From Rotaria macrura (lineage: Eukaryota; Rotifera; Eurotatoria; Philodinida; Philodinidae), in contig OENT01000122.1 in assembly GCA_900239685.1 (NCBI GenBank), positions 62,001 to 126,000 on the forward strand: 64,000 nucleotides of DNA, written 5' to 3'. A program made the position numbers and the translations under genes. Shown here piece after piece: positions 1-13,362 of this stretch. How positions within the stretch are numbered: the stretch's first letter is position 1; every line of letters starts with the position of its first letter. The notes beneath the pieces are model-generated. The model was not told the origin of the DNA and searched no databases. It saw only the letters and a list, made by a program, of their open reading frames with translations.

Positions 1-776
1 ATGTGTGTGTGTGCAACAAATGAATAGGCCAATACGAGTACGAGAAAGCTTTTGTGTGTATCGGTATATAATAGAGAGATGTTTGCTCTCGATTTACGCA
101 CACTGATGTCGTCGTATTTGGGATGTAAAGAGTGAATGAGAGAGAGTAAGTGAGTGAGTGAGTGAGAAAGAATAAAATATTTTATTTGCCTCGTAATAGA
201 GAAAGGTGATGATGAGAAGAGGAGAAGCAAATGCATTAGAAAGAGAGAGAGAGAGGACATTGATACTTGTTGAGTTCATGCTTGAATTTGATTGAATGAA
301 TACAAATGTGAGAGAGAAAAAAATTCCGATTGGATATAATCATCTTTATATGACATCGAAGGACAAACGAATGAGTGAAGTAGAAGTATGTGCGAAATGA
401 CAAGAGATCTATATACGATATGTTATTAAAATAAATTTCGAGAGAATATGTCAATTTTTTCTTATAATTGAAAATTTTTTGATAGATTATTTTATTGCAA
501 TAAAAATAAATATTTTTTTTATAGATTTTACTTTGTTGAGATATTGAATGAATGGATATGTAAATTGATCTATATATGTATTGCATATTTCGGAAAGAGA
601 GAAAGAGGGGAGTGAAAGGAGAAAAAAAAACATCGCTTTTTTTTTCTTTTAATTTAGGGAGAGTTGTTCTTAAGAAAAATTCTAATCAGTTTGTAGCATA
701 TTTGTAATCTATATACATATATCACAAACGTTCGAAAAATATTCTATTGAGTTGCAATTCATAAGTCTTTCCCCCT

Positions 777-798
777 TCTCTCTCTCTCTCTCTCTCTC
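777..798. repeat. (TC)n microsatellite
   Basis: An uninterrupted TC run of about 11 units on the plus strand, within the purine/pyrimidine-biased left edge. Confidence 0.9.
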
Positions 799-1802
799 GT
801 TGTGTCTCTTCTTGATATACTGTTCAAAAGGGCATAAGTGCATATGCAGTAGGTAAAGAGCGGTAAGTTATCATTTGCAAAGAAAATCATCTTATATATA
901 TCGAAACATTTGAAGAGTGTCTGTGTATAAAACGATAGAGATTTAAATTTTGATGATAACATATTCATCATCATTGAACACGCGTATGTATATTTTAATC
1001 GAAATGATCATCATTCTATAGACAGACTAGAACAAGTAGAAGAAGAAGTAGAGGTAGGAGAAGAAGGTGGGTATCGATTAACAGTAAGCAAACATCACCA
1101 CGAGCACAATCAGTATGAACTATTAGTTGGATGACAGGCGACTAGTGAGTGAATATATGTATTCAGAAGTAAACAATCATGATGGTGACGGCGGCGAACG
1201 TGTTGCTATTTGATTGATTCGTGCTTTCATAGTGGTAATAAGAGACACATTATGGTCTGTTAGCTAGTCTATTGTTCTGCATCGATCTGCTGTCATTTAC
1301 CAATCAATCGAGTATAAAGGATTAGTTAGATCGTGTGAAAAACAGATATCTGTCTCTCTCTATTTCGTGTTATTTTTACGTTTCTTTCTCGACTTGACCA
1401 ATGAATTCAACTTGCATTTTACTTTTTCTAGAAAGTCGATCCCCTTTGATTATCCAGGTATACATGTATATATATATGCGTTCTTTTTTATGTAAACGAA
1501 ATCTGAACCGAGTAATGAGGTAATAATTCAAACTAAAAATAATGACGCCTGATTTTGTTTGTGTCAAGTCAACGTTGGTTTTTTTATTTGATAGATATTC
1601 ATATGGGTCGGATATTTTCGATTCTCTATTATGATATAAAAGTTGACTCAAGATATTAAATACGAGCATGTCAGATGAATCAATGATATAATGAAGACAA
1701 ACGTAATTTAATTACTCTACCAGAGAAATATGACAAAGAATTTCGACATCCATTACAATAAAGAATTATCCAATTTCAATCACGAGAAGGTTTTTGATAC
1801 AC

Positions 1803-1825
1803 ATATATATATATATATATATATA
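1803..1825. repeat. (AT)n microsatellite
   Basis: Uninterrupted AT dinucleotide run, following an ACAC start and ending in TAGG. Confidence 0.9.
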
Positions 1826-4800
1826 GGTTTAATTGTTTTTTAATTTCACACCATTCCATAAGAAAAACAAGAAAGAACATCTCAGATATTCATAAAGGGA
1901 TTACAACTATTATTGTTGCAGTAGAATCTGGAATACGATGACTCATGCAATACCATCGATGTATTTTACATACTAATTGAGGTCTCTGCTGATAGGAGAT
2001 GTTTACTGTTTATAATTTTTTTGCTCTTGCAAATTTTACTGAAAAGAGAGAGCATTTTCTCATCTATTATGATCATACATGTATTTCAATGAAGAAATAA
2101 GATAGTTATTCAATATGAAAATATAAGAGCAACAATGGAGTCTTCGCTCGTCAAACTCTTTCAAAATTTAAATAACTAAACTTAGTTTCGTAAAAATGGC
2201 ATAGAATTGCTCGTCTATCGTTTTCTAAACAATTTTCGATTACTGTTGTACAACGAATGCTACAAATTATTAAATGCAAGTCTTGCTCAGATCTATAATA
2301 CAACTCACAATTTGCAGACTGATTGCTTTCATTTTAATTGTGTATTCGGATTCGATATAAAGAAATTTAACTTGAAAAAATAATATGCAAGGAGAGATAT
2401 AATTAATTTTGAAATATGAAAGACATAATAAAATACTAACTAAAATCGATCTAATGGAAAAAGATCAAAGGATATTTTGTTTTCGTTCTTGTAGATTGTA
2501 GTATTCTTTTAATCCCATAACATTGAGCTCAATTTATCATCGCAGTATAATCAACAAAAATTTCTTTCAAAGAATACTGGAATTGTACTATTGCTTGGAA
2601 AAACGAGAAATATCATATAAAAATAAATAGTCAAAGGTTGATCGATTTTTATTGAGAATGTTGTGTATCGTTGAATCAGTGTTTATGGCCATTGTTCTAC
2701 GCATTCATGATTAGATTGAGTACATGAAGGATGCTCATGTTATTCTTGAAATTCATGTCATTTGAAGAAGAAAAAAGAGCACGTATTTTCGCATTGATAT
2801 TCTCATCGATGCATCATTCATAGAGTTGTCTATTAATAAACATGATAAATTTTGTTCAATCTAGTACACGTATGACACTATTGAAATAAACTGTAGACCA
2901 TCACTTGCATTCCGACGGTAAATTACAACACTTAATCAACTTGAAGTAATACGATGGCTTGATCTATAAGAGCATGTTTCATTTGCAAAGTTATGAATGA
3001 ATTGTAATAGCTTATATCGTTCTACTCACCATCATTCACTCATAGTTTTGAATAGGATCGTGCTTGGGAAAATTGATTGTCTTATTTTCAGAGCAAGCAT
3101 CGCAAATTTAGCATAGCTATTAAAAATTTTCTTAGCCTCAAATTCATAGAAGGTTAAGACACATCGGAATAAATAGTAAGTACTATTGACTTGAAAAATA
3201 CATAATGTAAATTGTGGAGCATGACAGATAACATGATACTGAAATCAATTCATATGAAAACCATCCGTTCAAACATGATATCATTGATTTGTTAACAAAC
3301 AGCGAAGCAAATCATTGTGCATTGGTTGTTCACGTTTCAAACGAATAATTCATATAAATAACATATTATCTAAAATAGAATGAATACTAAAAACAACGAT
3401 TGTATATCGATAAGCATTGAATACAAGTTGTTCTTTCAAAAATGAGAACTTCGTTCACCTTTCAAATCTCATGTCAGTAAATCGTGAGTAGTTTTAACTA
3501 CGTTCTTCTATCATCATATATATACGAATGTACGACTTCGTCGAACTTATTCTTTCTGTAGATATAGGACTGCATCATTCAAGGATATGTGTGAAGATCG
3601 ATCTATTAATCTTTCTTGATGCTGTCAAATGAAGTCTGTGCAGAAAAATTTTAACCGTTCCACGTATTCTCCCAAAATATCAGGGATTAGGAAAAGTGTA
3701 GCAATCTTAGATGTAGTTTATCGGAAGAGTTCCTTTTAATCCCATGTTACTTCTTAGCACACAGTTAATATTTATTCTTATTGTATTTTAAACTTCAAAG
3801 TATTCTCGTGTTATACTGGTAGATGAAATATATAATTCTAATCTCTACTATGCAGTCATATCACAAAAATAAACTGTCGTGAGTTGAATTTATTGAAAAA
3901 CTAGAAAATATTAATCCTGTAAAACTCTGGTAATATACTGTATAAGATCTGACTTTAAATTTACAGAAACATTGCACAGAATCAGGTTGTTGAAAATTTC
4001 TAATGCGGAGATTTTTTTATTTGATTTGATTTCATTGTACTAACGCTACAGCGAATGTTTGAGAATTCAGGCTGAGAATGCTTTTAAGATACAACTTTAA
4101 AACTTCGTACAGACTTGTTTTCCTGATCCGTTATAATCATAACAAATTCATAAAAAGAATAGTTATGATATGATTTTCAAATAATGGCATAAGACGTTAA
4201 AATGCAATCGTTTTATTCGAAAACACAAGGTAAATATGAAAAATGAAATAAACCGAATGAAATAGCCTTTATGATGAATTCAGGATTGTTTCTCCATGAT
4301 AAATTCAAGTGATTTTCATGTAGAAAGTCATTCATATAAATGAAAATCTGCTCTGGATTAATGATGAAAAATTCATTGATTGTATGATGTCGCTAGCCTA
4401 CAGGCTAATTTTAAATACTTATTTATATAGCAAAAGCAAAAATTAATAGTGAAATTTTTTTCTTATTTGTTGAAATGTTGCGTTTGCTTTTATATCAACT
4501 ACTTTCATTACTTATATAAACATAAAAAATCAATATGTACATCTATATCTGTGTAGAAGTAATAACAGACGATGATAAACAAAACTTATTTTTACCTTTT
4601 CTTATCGAAGAATAAATTTGGTTCTTTTTTAAAGATGATGAAATTATTTTCAATTCAAAAGAAGACCATTTAAATTGGATTTTATTATCCAAGATTCTTT
4701 TCGAATTTAAACAAGTAAAACCGTATTAGACATCTTAAAATGTACCATAAGTACCAATCAGGAAAACAAAAGAATACTGATATTATTCGTTTGTTAAGGT

Positions 4801-7052
4801 CTTCTACGAAATCATCACACATAATGACAACAATAGAAGTAATTCACGTGACAAATATGATTATCGTGAGTTTTAATAAATTAACAAAATGAATAAAGTT
4901 AATCATTTATTTCTTAGCAGAACAGAAATATCATTATGTGATATCTTCAAAACAATGATTTTTACAGGAAAGGAGATAATGGTTTTGTTCTCAAGTAACA
5001 ATGCCTATGTTTCTTTTTCTTATAGCAATCATAGTTAAAATAAAATAAACTGTCCTTCGATACAGTCTAAACAAATATCATTTATCTCGATCAATAACGA
5101 TAGAACGTTGCATGTTAATTTTGAATATGAGAGTCTTACTAAGTGATTAGTTTTTTTTTCTGTTAGTTATTGGTAATGTCGACCTAATGACGTTTATCAT
5201 TTTTTATGTTACTCGATGAACTGCAGTACCATATTTTCATGCTTCGCCCTTTTCTACAGAAGAATGGCAAGACTGTTTAACATTAGTTTGCTCTATGAGA
5301 ATCGAGCAGATATGCATTACTCATTGTTGAATTAGTTGTTTTGTTTCTTAAAGAAAAAAAATGACAGATAAATTAGTTGATGAAGGTGTTTATACTTTCT
5401 TTTTCTTTACGATCTTTTTATAGAGATAGTTCACAATGAATGAATTTATTTTTCTTCCTTTAGATTTTACTTGAAAAGTGAACCACATCGTTTGAGTACA
5501 ACAATTCATCAAACCATGTAAGAAATATTTCAACGATTCTTATCCTATAATTAAAAACTATACAAAACACGATCGAAAAGTGTTTATCGATAGTTTAAAC
5601 GATTTACATTATAAGTATTTTGACATGAAATTTTTATACACGTGAATTAATTATATTCAATGCTTTACAGTCGATGTATATTATTACTGCTTAGTTTTAT
5701 TGGCTATGAAATGCGTGACAATAATTAATCAATCATAATTGATTTATTCAGGAATGAAATCTTAAACAAAATAGTTGTCTTTATTTTGATTAGAGTTGCC
5801 ACGAGATAATCGTAACATAGGTAAATGGGTTTGTCGCAATAGATACAGTAGACACTTAGCGTTCTAATAGAAAACTCGAATCGAACAAAGTTTTAACCAG
5901 TCAAATGATGTAAATATTATGATTTCATTTTATATTAATCATGAACAAAGAATCAACTAGAACATGAATTATGCCATACTAGTCCTTGAAATGAACCCTT
6001 GAAAAAGTTGGTCCACAATCAGTTTTACAATTTTTTCACCTCTAAGTGAAACGAATGCCATCAATCTCCAATGAACTTATTTGAAAAAATGATCTTTGCG
6101 AACCAAGACACTCGAATGTCAAGGCTATTTTAAATTCAAAATTATGTAGGTACACATTAAAACTTTGATAGTTTGTATTTTTTCTTAGAGATTGAGAAAA
6201 GCTCGTTCAATTACCTAGGAAGAAAAAAGTCACAACTATTGAAGCACATTTGTAGACCAATCGTATTTTGTGTATGATTATCTGTCTTTCTGACATAAAT
6301 CGTCTATTGCAAGCCGAAGTGCAATTCCTCTTGAATAAAAACGATGATGTTGTCAATATCTTTCGATAATTCATTGAGTTCGAATTAAGAATGACGACGA
6401 GATATATACTGTTAAGATTCCCACTGCGGATGCATGACATCGATTTTTCAATATTTTGAACATGAAAATGACATGCTCAAAGTAAATCATCATTAGTAGT
6501 TCATATTGAAAAGAAGTTTTATAATGAGAACGTATTCATTTGATTCATGATTTTTAATTGAGCATGCTAATAATAGTTACATGGATGTTTTAAAATATCA
6601 AAAGAATTCTATGGCAACAGCCATTGGTAAAATAATTTATTCATAATAGAGTAAAAATTTCTAGTGAAAAAATAAATAGGATTTGCAACAATGGATTTTA
6701 TTTGTTTCTCTGTTATATTCATTTATATATCTGTAAGTGGATCCTTTCGGTCGTGCTCATCTTTCTTTTTATAGGGATCTTATCTTTTGAATATTTTAGA
6801 TCAACAATATTTTTGCGTATTCTTAGAATTTTTTCATGTATTTTTTCAAATTTGTTTATTTCTACCGATAATTTTAGGAATTCATGCATGAACATTTATG
6901 TTTTTCATGATCATATATCTTTTTTCTTCGATTCTACTATTCATTCTAGTTTTTTTTTCTTGTAAATGATACATTAAAACTATTTATTCAATAGAACAAT
7001 GTATTAACTGCAATATAAGCAAGATAAAACTGAATAAAATTTCTATTTTAAG

Positions 7053-10000
7053 ATGACATCAACTGTCGAGAGAGATTTAACACAACAATTCGAAACAAGT
7101 AGCTTAGAAGCAGCTAAACATGAAATACCAATAGGTAAAGATGCAGCTGACACGATAAAAGCGCAAGCAAATGAAGCATTTAAAAGTAAAAAATTGTTAT
7201 TATGTTTGTTTTCTATTTTCTAAACTACTTTGTTGGAAATTTTATAGATGGTGATTATGAAAAAGCAACTGAACTATATACCAAAGCAATTGAAATTCAT
7301 CCAGATGCTATCTTATATTCAAATCGAAGTTTTGCTTATCTCCGTCGGGAATGGTATGGCTATGCATTAATTGATGCTAAAAAAGCACTTGAATATGATT
7401 CAAGATACATCAAAGTAAATAGGCTTTGTTTTTTCATATCATTTCCACATAGGAGATGAGTAGACATTCTATATTTTGACCGTAGTATAGGATAATATAG
7501 TTAGGTGCAAAAGATTTGAACTTTCATGTTACAAGTTTCAACTTTCGTTTCACATGAATAAAATTTGATAGGAAAACTGAATATGTTGATAGATAAGACA
7601 TGGTGTTAAGTAAAAACTTATTACAATAAATAGTTGATCTTTTATCTATCAGTCGGAGTTACCTTAAGTTAAGCATCATACTTTCACTGATTTAAACAAA
7701 TGATTTAGCGTATTCAAGTCTTTTTTCTTCTGTTCTTTGTGAGAAAATCTCTCGAATCAACAAACATATTATAGTTTATACTTCTCGCCGCGATGTTCGG
7801 TCATCGACCGAAGGTCTTCCTCGAGGCCAGCGTCGGTAGTATTCGGTAGTGACACTCAGTTCAAACGTGTTGTTGTGTAACTAACTTAACATCTATGTCG
7901 GGAAGCATTATCGCGCTGTAATGTTCACCGTTGAAAATTTTACCAAGGAGAATTCTGAAGAAGGTGTTTTTGAAAGTAATAAAGACAATTCACAATATTT
8001 TTGAATGAATCATAGCTGAGAAGGACCTCAGCAAAGAGGCGATCACAAATGATTATCTTCTGTGTATTCTTCATGATTCATTGAATCGCGACTCTTCAAC
8101 CATCAGTAAGTGTTGTTTCTGAATATGCCATAGTAAGATTCGTCTGTGATTAAATATCGTTTGCATTCCTCGTTCTTGTGTTCTAATATCAATTGAACAC
8201 GTGTATCTTTGTGCTGCTCTATCAAAATTGGCATTACATAAGGCAACCTACTCCTATAACTCATCCATTTGAGTTACTGCTGTGCAGCTTATTGGAACAC
8301 TGATCCTCTTCCGTTCTGAACAAATTTTAGATTCAATAATTTCAATGTTACTTCAGTGTTTAGTTAGATTCACTAGTCAATTTTTATCTCGTCGTCAGTA
8401 GTTATCCTGTCAAAACAACTGCTACGACGTCTATTCTCGAGTGCGTCTTGCAATTTGATCTCGATAACATTCTGTTCGACAGTCGAAATGGAGATGTCCA
8501 TCCAACAGGTAACAGTTACGGGAAATCGATGACCGTTGCTCCAATAGTGTAAAACCTTTGATGGTTATATTTTCAGGGTAGTAAGATTCTGTTGTTCAAG
8601 TATTTTCTGCCAATCCCACAATACTTATGGTCATTTTTGGCATGCACCACTAGATTTAGACTTCTTCTTATCTTTCAGGAAGTTCTCGACAAATCTCTAC
8701 AAAAACTGTAAGCGATATGTTTTTAGAAAATTCTATGAACAAAAGGTCAAAGGCTTTTGTAGTTTACTCTATATTGTATTCGATTTTTCATGATTCGTAT
8801 AGAACCGTCAAGATTTCTTCAGTTGCTTGAGATATTCGATAAAATGAATTATAGCGAAAAATCGATCTAAGTCCGAGAATGATGATCGAGTACTTGTGCT
8901 AATAAGCACCAGAAGAAATACACCACCCATTGTTTGTCGAAAATTTTCATTTCACATCATAAAGAATGTTCATGAAGAATTACAAAGAATAATTAGGTAC
9001 AACGAAGAATCTGATTTGTTGAAGGAGCAATCACATTGAACTGGGTTTAGCGTGTTCTCGAATGGTTGATTCGTCACAAGGATGAAAACTTTTTGTAAGG
9101 CATGCCGCATGAGTTATGTTTCTCTTTTGGATAAATTGTAATTGTTAGGTCTTTGCTTTTTTATGGGTCGAATATTAATAATACAAATAACTCGTAAAAT
9201 ATATACGAAAACAAATTCTTCTAAATTAACATCAACTTAAGTAAAATTTTGCATGAAGATCGAATTCGAATTAAGAAAAATGATTGAGTTTCATGGAAAT
9301 GTTGGAATAGAGCGATTCGTTTCTTTATTTTCTTCGGATTCTGAACAAGAACTTTTACAAGTTAGGTATTCTAGGTGAATGTCATCGACGAATTTAATTG
9401 ATATTTTTGAAAGATCTACAATACCCAATTGAATAATTTACGGATTGAGCATATAAAATATGACTAGTTTAATAATTATGTCTATTAAAATGAAGTCTCA
9501 ATATGTTATAATCAAATTTTCATGTTAATTTTTCTTAGGCATTCTATCGTCGGGCATCTGCTTATATGGCTCTAGGAAAATATACATTAGCTTTATCTGA
9601 TTATGAATATGTAAGTGTCTTGAATATGTTTTTTTTCTCAATAACAAGACTAAGCTAATCGTAGGTCACAAAAGCATGTCCCAATGACAAAGATGCAACA
9701 ATGAAATATGAAGAATGCAAAAAAATTGTCACACGCATTCGTTTTGAAAAAGCAATTGCCGTTGATGAATCATCGAAATCGGTGGCAAATCAAATCGAAA
9801 TTAATACCATGAGTAAATATAATGATTTTTTGCTCCGATGTCTTCAATATATCTAGTTAACTTTGATTGTATGTGAAATATTCCTATTCATTTTTAGCTA
9901 TAGAGAAAGAATACGATGGTCCACATTTGGATGCCGATGGTCGAATTACGAAAGATTTCATGTTCGCACTCTTACCATATTTTGAAAATCAAAAGAAATT

Positions 10001-11603
10001 ACATAAAAAATATGCATATCAAGTATGAAAAGATGGCGAATATTTATATTTGTTTATTAAACGGTATTTCACATAGATAATTCTACAAATTCTTACACTA
10101 TTGAAAACGTTGCCAACATTAATTGAAATAACTGTAGCACCGGTTAGTATTTAAATTCTATTGAAAATTTAAACTTCATTCATCATATTATTGTTCATTT
10201 ATTATTTTCTCTATTAAGAAACATAAATTTACTATATGTGGTGATATTCATGGACAATTTTATGATTTATTGAATATATTCAATTTAAATGGACCACCAT
10301 CCGAGCAAAATCCATACGTAAATCTAACTAATATTTTCATGATATTATCTATTTTATTCTTATTTGTATTATTTTTCTATTAAGCTATTTAATGGTGATT
10401 TCGTTGATCGCGGTTCATTTAGTGTCGAATGTATTCTTACTCTATTTGGCTTTAAACTACTTTATCCGAATCATTTTTTTCTTGCACGAGGTTATATAAA
10501 TGATATTTGTATTTCTTTCATTTACTAAATTAATCAATTTATGTAGGTAACCATGAATCACTAACTATGAATCAAATGTATGGATTCGAAGGTGAAGTTA
10601 AAGCAAAGTATACACAACAAATGTTTCAACTATTTACGGAAGTTTTTAATTATTTACCATTATCGCATTGTATTAACAATAAAGTTCTTGTAAGTATGAT
10701 TGCATGAAGCATGATCCAAAATATCTCTTGATACTTATATCAGTCATCATTTGAACCCGTCTACAAACTGTTAATCTTCTATGTTTCGTTAACTAGAATT
10801 TCAGATGAGATTTCGTGAGCATTGAGTCAAAACGATGATGAAGAGATACATTCGTAGAAAAGATAACATATCTATCTAGAAGTTTCCGTGATTAAAGAAA
10901 CCGTTAGAGAGAGAACGACAGTGTACCGACTTTTAGTGTTCGAGATCCATAATATGCAACTAGTGTGCTAAGAACATTTATCATTGATTTTAAATTGATT
11001 TCTAGGTTATGCATGGTGGATTGTTTAGTAAAGATGAAGTTACATTAAAAGATATACGTGCGGTTGATCGTGTTAAACAACCACCTGAAGAAGGATTAAT
11101 GTCTGAAATATTATGGAGCGATCCACAGCCACAAAATGGTCGATCAGAAAGTAAACGTGGTGTTGGTTAGTATTGACGATAAAAGAACATTTGTTGCTAT
11201 CTCTCTTGATATTAAATACTTATTTTAATGTATGGTAGGTCTTCAATTCGGACCTGATGTTACGGAACGTTTTCTTAAATTAAACAATTTAGAATACGTC
11301 GTTCGTAGTCACGAAGTTAAACAAGAAGGTTATGAATTAGCTCATAATGGTAATAAATGCATTGATACATATGCATACAATCGTGCATTAATTTCACATA
11401 TTTGTTTACTTGTATTTTAAGGAAAATGTATTACTGTATTTTCGGCACCAAACTATTGTGATACGATGGGAAACAAAGGCGCATATATTACAATAACGGG
11501 TGATGATGTAAAACCTAAATTTACATCGTATGCTGCTGTACCACATCCAGCTGTTCGTCCAATGATGTATGCGAATCAATTATCTATGTTTGGTTTGATG
11601 TAA
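7053..11603 (+). CDS. PPP5C: serine/threonine-protein phosphatase 5 (TPR-PPP phosphatase), 12 exons, 503 aa
   Basis: Exons: 7053-7185, 7248-7414, 9539-9610, 9665-9812, 9898-10022, 10077-10142, 10219-10317, 10385-10490, 10547-10689, 11006-11165, 11239-11349, 11422-11603. All introns are GT-AG, lengths sum to 1512 nt, and 503 aa compares with about 499 in vertebrates. N-terminal TPR repeats (about aa 30-150: [19 protein letters not shown], then [15 protein letters not shown]) normally hold the catalytic domain inactive and bind the Hsp90 C-terminus. The PPP catalytic domain follows: GDIHGQ (D246, H248), NGDFVDRG (D275), GNHE (N307), HGG (H356), SHEV (H431), SAPNYCD. All metal ligands are present, so the enzyme should be active. 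It dephosphorylates Hsp90 clients and stress-kinase components in cytosol and nucleus (family knowledge). The ATG directly follows a TTTTAAG acceptor-like sequence. Intron 2 is unusually long (2.1 kb). Confidence 0.96.
7415..9538 (+). other. PP5 intron 2 (2124 nt) with a possible transposase relic
   Basis: This intron is about thirty times longer than most others in the gene and locally less AT-rich (for example 7780-7950). At 8653-8685 a plus-strand frame reads [11 protein letters not shown], preceded by HAPL. This resembles the PDLAPxDFFLFPKLK region of mariner transposases. Flanking frames are broken and no terminal repeats were found, so a decayed mariner insertion is only a suggestion. 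Confidence 0.25.
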
Positions 11604-11917
11604 AACATCATCAGGAACAAGCTTTGAGTTTCATTACAATTAATCCATCAGCCCGGTGACATTTTCTTTTGGTTGGTTTTTTTTGTGATTATATTCCTTT
11701 GGCTTGTTCTGCTTTCTATCTATTCATTTTTAGAAATTCCATTGATATGTTCTTTTCTTCTCCTTCCTTTTCTCTCGATACGTCTTCTTCTACTCTTTTT
11801 TCTAATTCTTCTTCATTGAATGTCCGTACCATTCTCATACTTACGCAAGTTTTGCGAATCTCCGTAGTCCTTGGATCCTCCTGTGTTTTCTTTTCACAAG
11901 ATTTTTCTTATTCAGGA

Positions 11918-11923
11918 AATAAA
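11918..11923 (+). terminator. candidate PP5 polyadenylation signal
   Basis: AATAAA about 315 nt downstream of the PP5 stop, after a T/C-rich stretch. It is the first canonical hexamer found after the stop in sense orientation. Confidence 0.5.
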
Positions 11924-12709
11924 CAGAGCAAAACAGACGAATGATCATAAGACAATATTTGATTTTTTATTCTCGAATCATTTGCAATCATTATTCAATG
12001 CAATCACTTTAAAGAATATGCTTATTGTTATGATGTTTTTCATTTTTATGCGAAAAAGAAAAGAAAACTATCAGCGAATATTTGCTACTAAATCACTGAT
12101 TGCAGTGCAATGATGAACATGATGACAATAAGTATCACTGGAAGAAACGAATAGTACCAAATGAAGAAAATATGAAGAAATACAAATATGATAAGAAAAT
12201 ATCATAACATCATAATATAGATAATGAAAAAGTGACAGAGCGTGTCGGATACAAAAATTCATGTAAGAAAAAACTACGTTGATAAACAATGAAAAGAAAA
12301 ATAATCAAGTAAAGACAAGAGAATAGATTAAACAACATTGTCCGATGTTGCAAAAAATGGAACTATCATTACTAGTACAGACTATTTTCAAGTACTCAAT
12401 AATCAACCAGTTATTAATCTGATATCTTGCCATTCACACAGAAATTTATTCTAGAGTACGAAACCGAACACTAAAATTGTACACGATCGATCGATTACAA
12501 TACGACATGTCAGATAATCAATCATTATGATAATTTATAATGATATCAATAAATTGATTCAGGAAATGAGAGTACTCATATGCATAAGTTAGGAATGGTA
12601 TAGTTCACTGGAAACGGGACTCTTGCAAATCCACTAGGCGAACAGGGAGAATGTTCTAGTAAAATATAGAACTATACAATTTCTTTGTATTTTTTCACAT
12701 GACCCAGTA

Positions 12710-13362
12710 TATATCCCCCCGGAAAAAAATAGTTAGACACTCGGTATTTTCGATCGTTTGTTACTATGAATAGACATTTTGAGAAAAGTAACTATAGATT
12801 CGGATAGCCCATGGAATTCTATACAACTCTATATATATGCATTTTTAATTGCATTTATCCCTTGANNNNNNNNNNNNNNNNNNNNNNNNNNNNNNNNNNN
12901 NNNNNNNNNNNNNNNNNNNNNNNNNNNNNNNNNNNNNNNNNNNNNNNNNNNNNNNNNNNNNNNNNNNNNNNNNNNNNNNNNNNNNNNNNNNNNNNNNNNN
13001 NNNNNNNNNNNNNNNNNNNNNNNNNNNNNNNNNNNNNNNNNNNNNNNNNNNNNNNNNNNNNNNNNNNNNNNNNNNNNNNNNNNNNNNNNNNNNNNNNNNN
13101 NNNNNNNNNNNNNNNNNNNNNNNNNNNNNNNNNNNNNNNNNNNNNNNNNNNNNNNNNNNNNNNNNNNNNNNNNNNNNNNNNNNNNNNNNNNNNNNNNNNN
13201 NNNNNNNNTCAAGGGATAAATGCAATTAAAAATGCATATATATAGAGTTGTATAGAATTCCATGGGCTATCCGAATCTATAGTTACTTTTCTCAAAATGT
13301 CTATTCATAGTAACAAACGATCGAAAATACCGAGTCTAACTATTTTTTTCCGGGGGGATATA
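12710..13362. mobile_element. inverted-repeat element (foldback/MITE-like) interrupted by an assembly gap
   Basis: The left arm 12710-12865 (156 nt) is the reverse complement of the right arm 13209-13362 (154 nt). The only difference I see is a 2-nt indel (AGACACTCGG against AGACTCGG). Both arms start at a TATATCCCCCC edge with TA-rich flanks, and flanking DNA outside them is unrelated. The arms run right up to the N block on both sides, so the true loop, and any coding content, is unknown. Long inverted arms with TA at the edges suggest a Tc1/mariner-type non-autonomous element, but the target duplication cannot be fixed in TA-rich flanks. Confidence 0.65.
12866..13208. other. assembly gap of 343 N
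   Basis: Run of 343 N. It begins and ends exactly within mirrored sequence (...CTTGA / TCAAG...), as expected where a short-read assembler cannot traverse a long hairpin. Open frames crossing it are meaningless. Confidence 0.99.

Larger units (their letters stand above)
1..7052. other. intergenic region, no gene recognised
   Basis: No open frame here resembles a known protein; the longest frames are lysine/isoleucine/phenylalanine-rich, as chance ORFs in AT-rich DNA are. The first 1.4 kb differs from the rest: it carries GT, GA/CT and AGAAGA-type runs and is less AT-rich, much like the flanks upstream of the 14-3-3 and HMG genes in this window. It could therefore be the promoter side of a gene lying to the left on the minus strand; that is inference only. 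From about 1.7 kb to 7.05 kb I see plain AT-rich sequence. Confidence 0.5.

Noticed and set aside
6702..6965. Hydrophobic 87-codon frame upstream of PP5
   Set aside because: Phe/Ile/Ser-rich composition is typical of T-rich chance sequence; there are no supporting signals.
12811..13263. 144- and 126-codon frames spanning the N block on both strands
   Set aside because: They consist almost wholly of unknown residues and are created by the mirrored arms at the gap.
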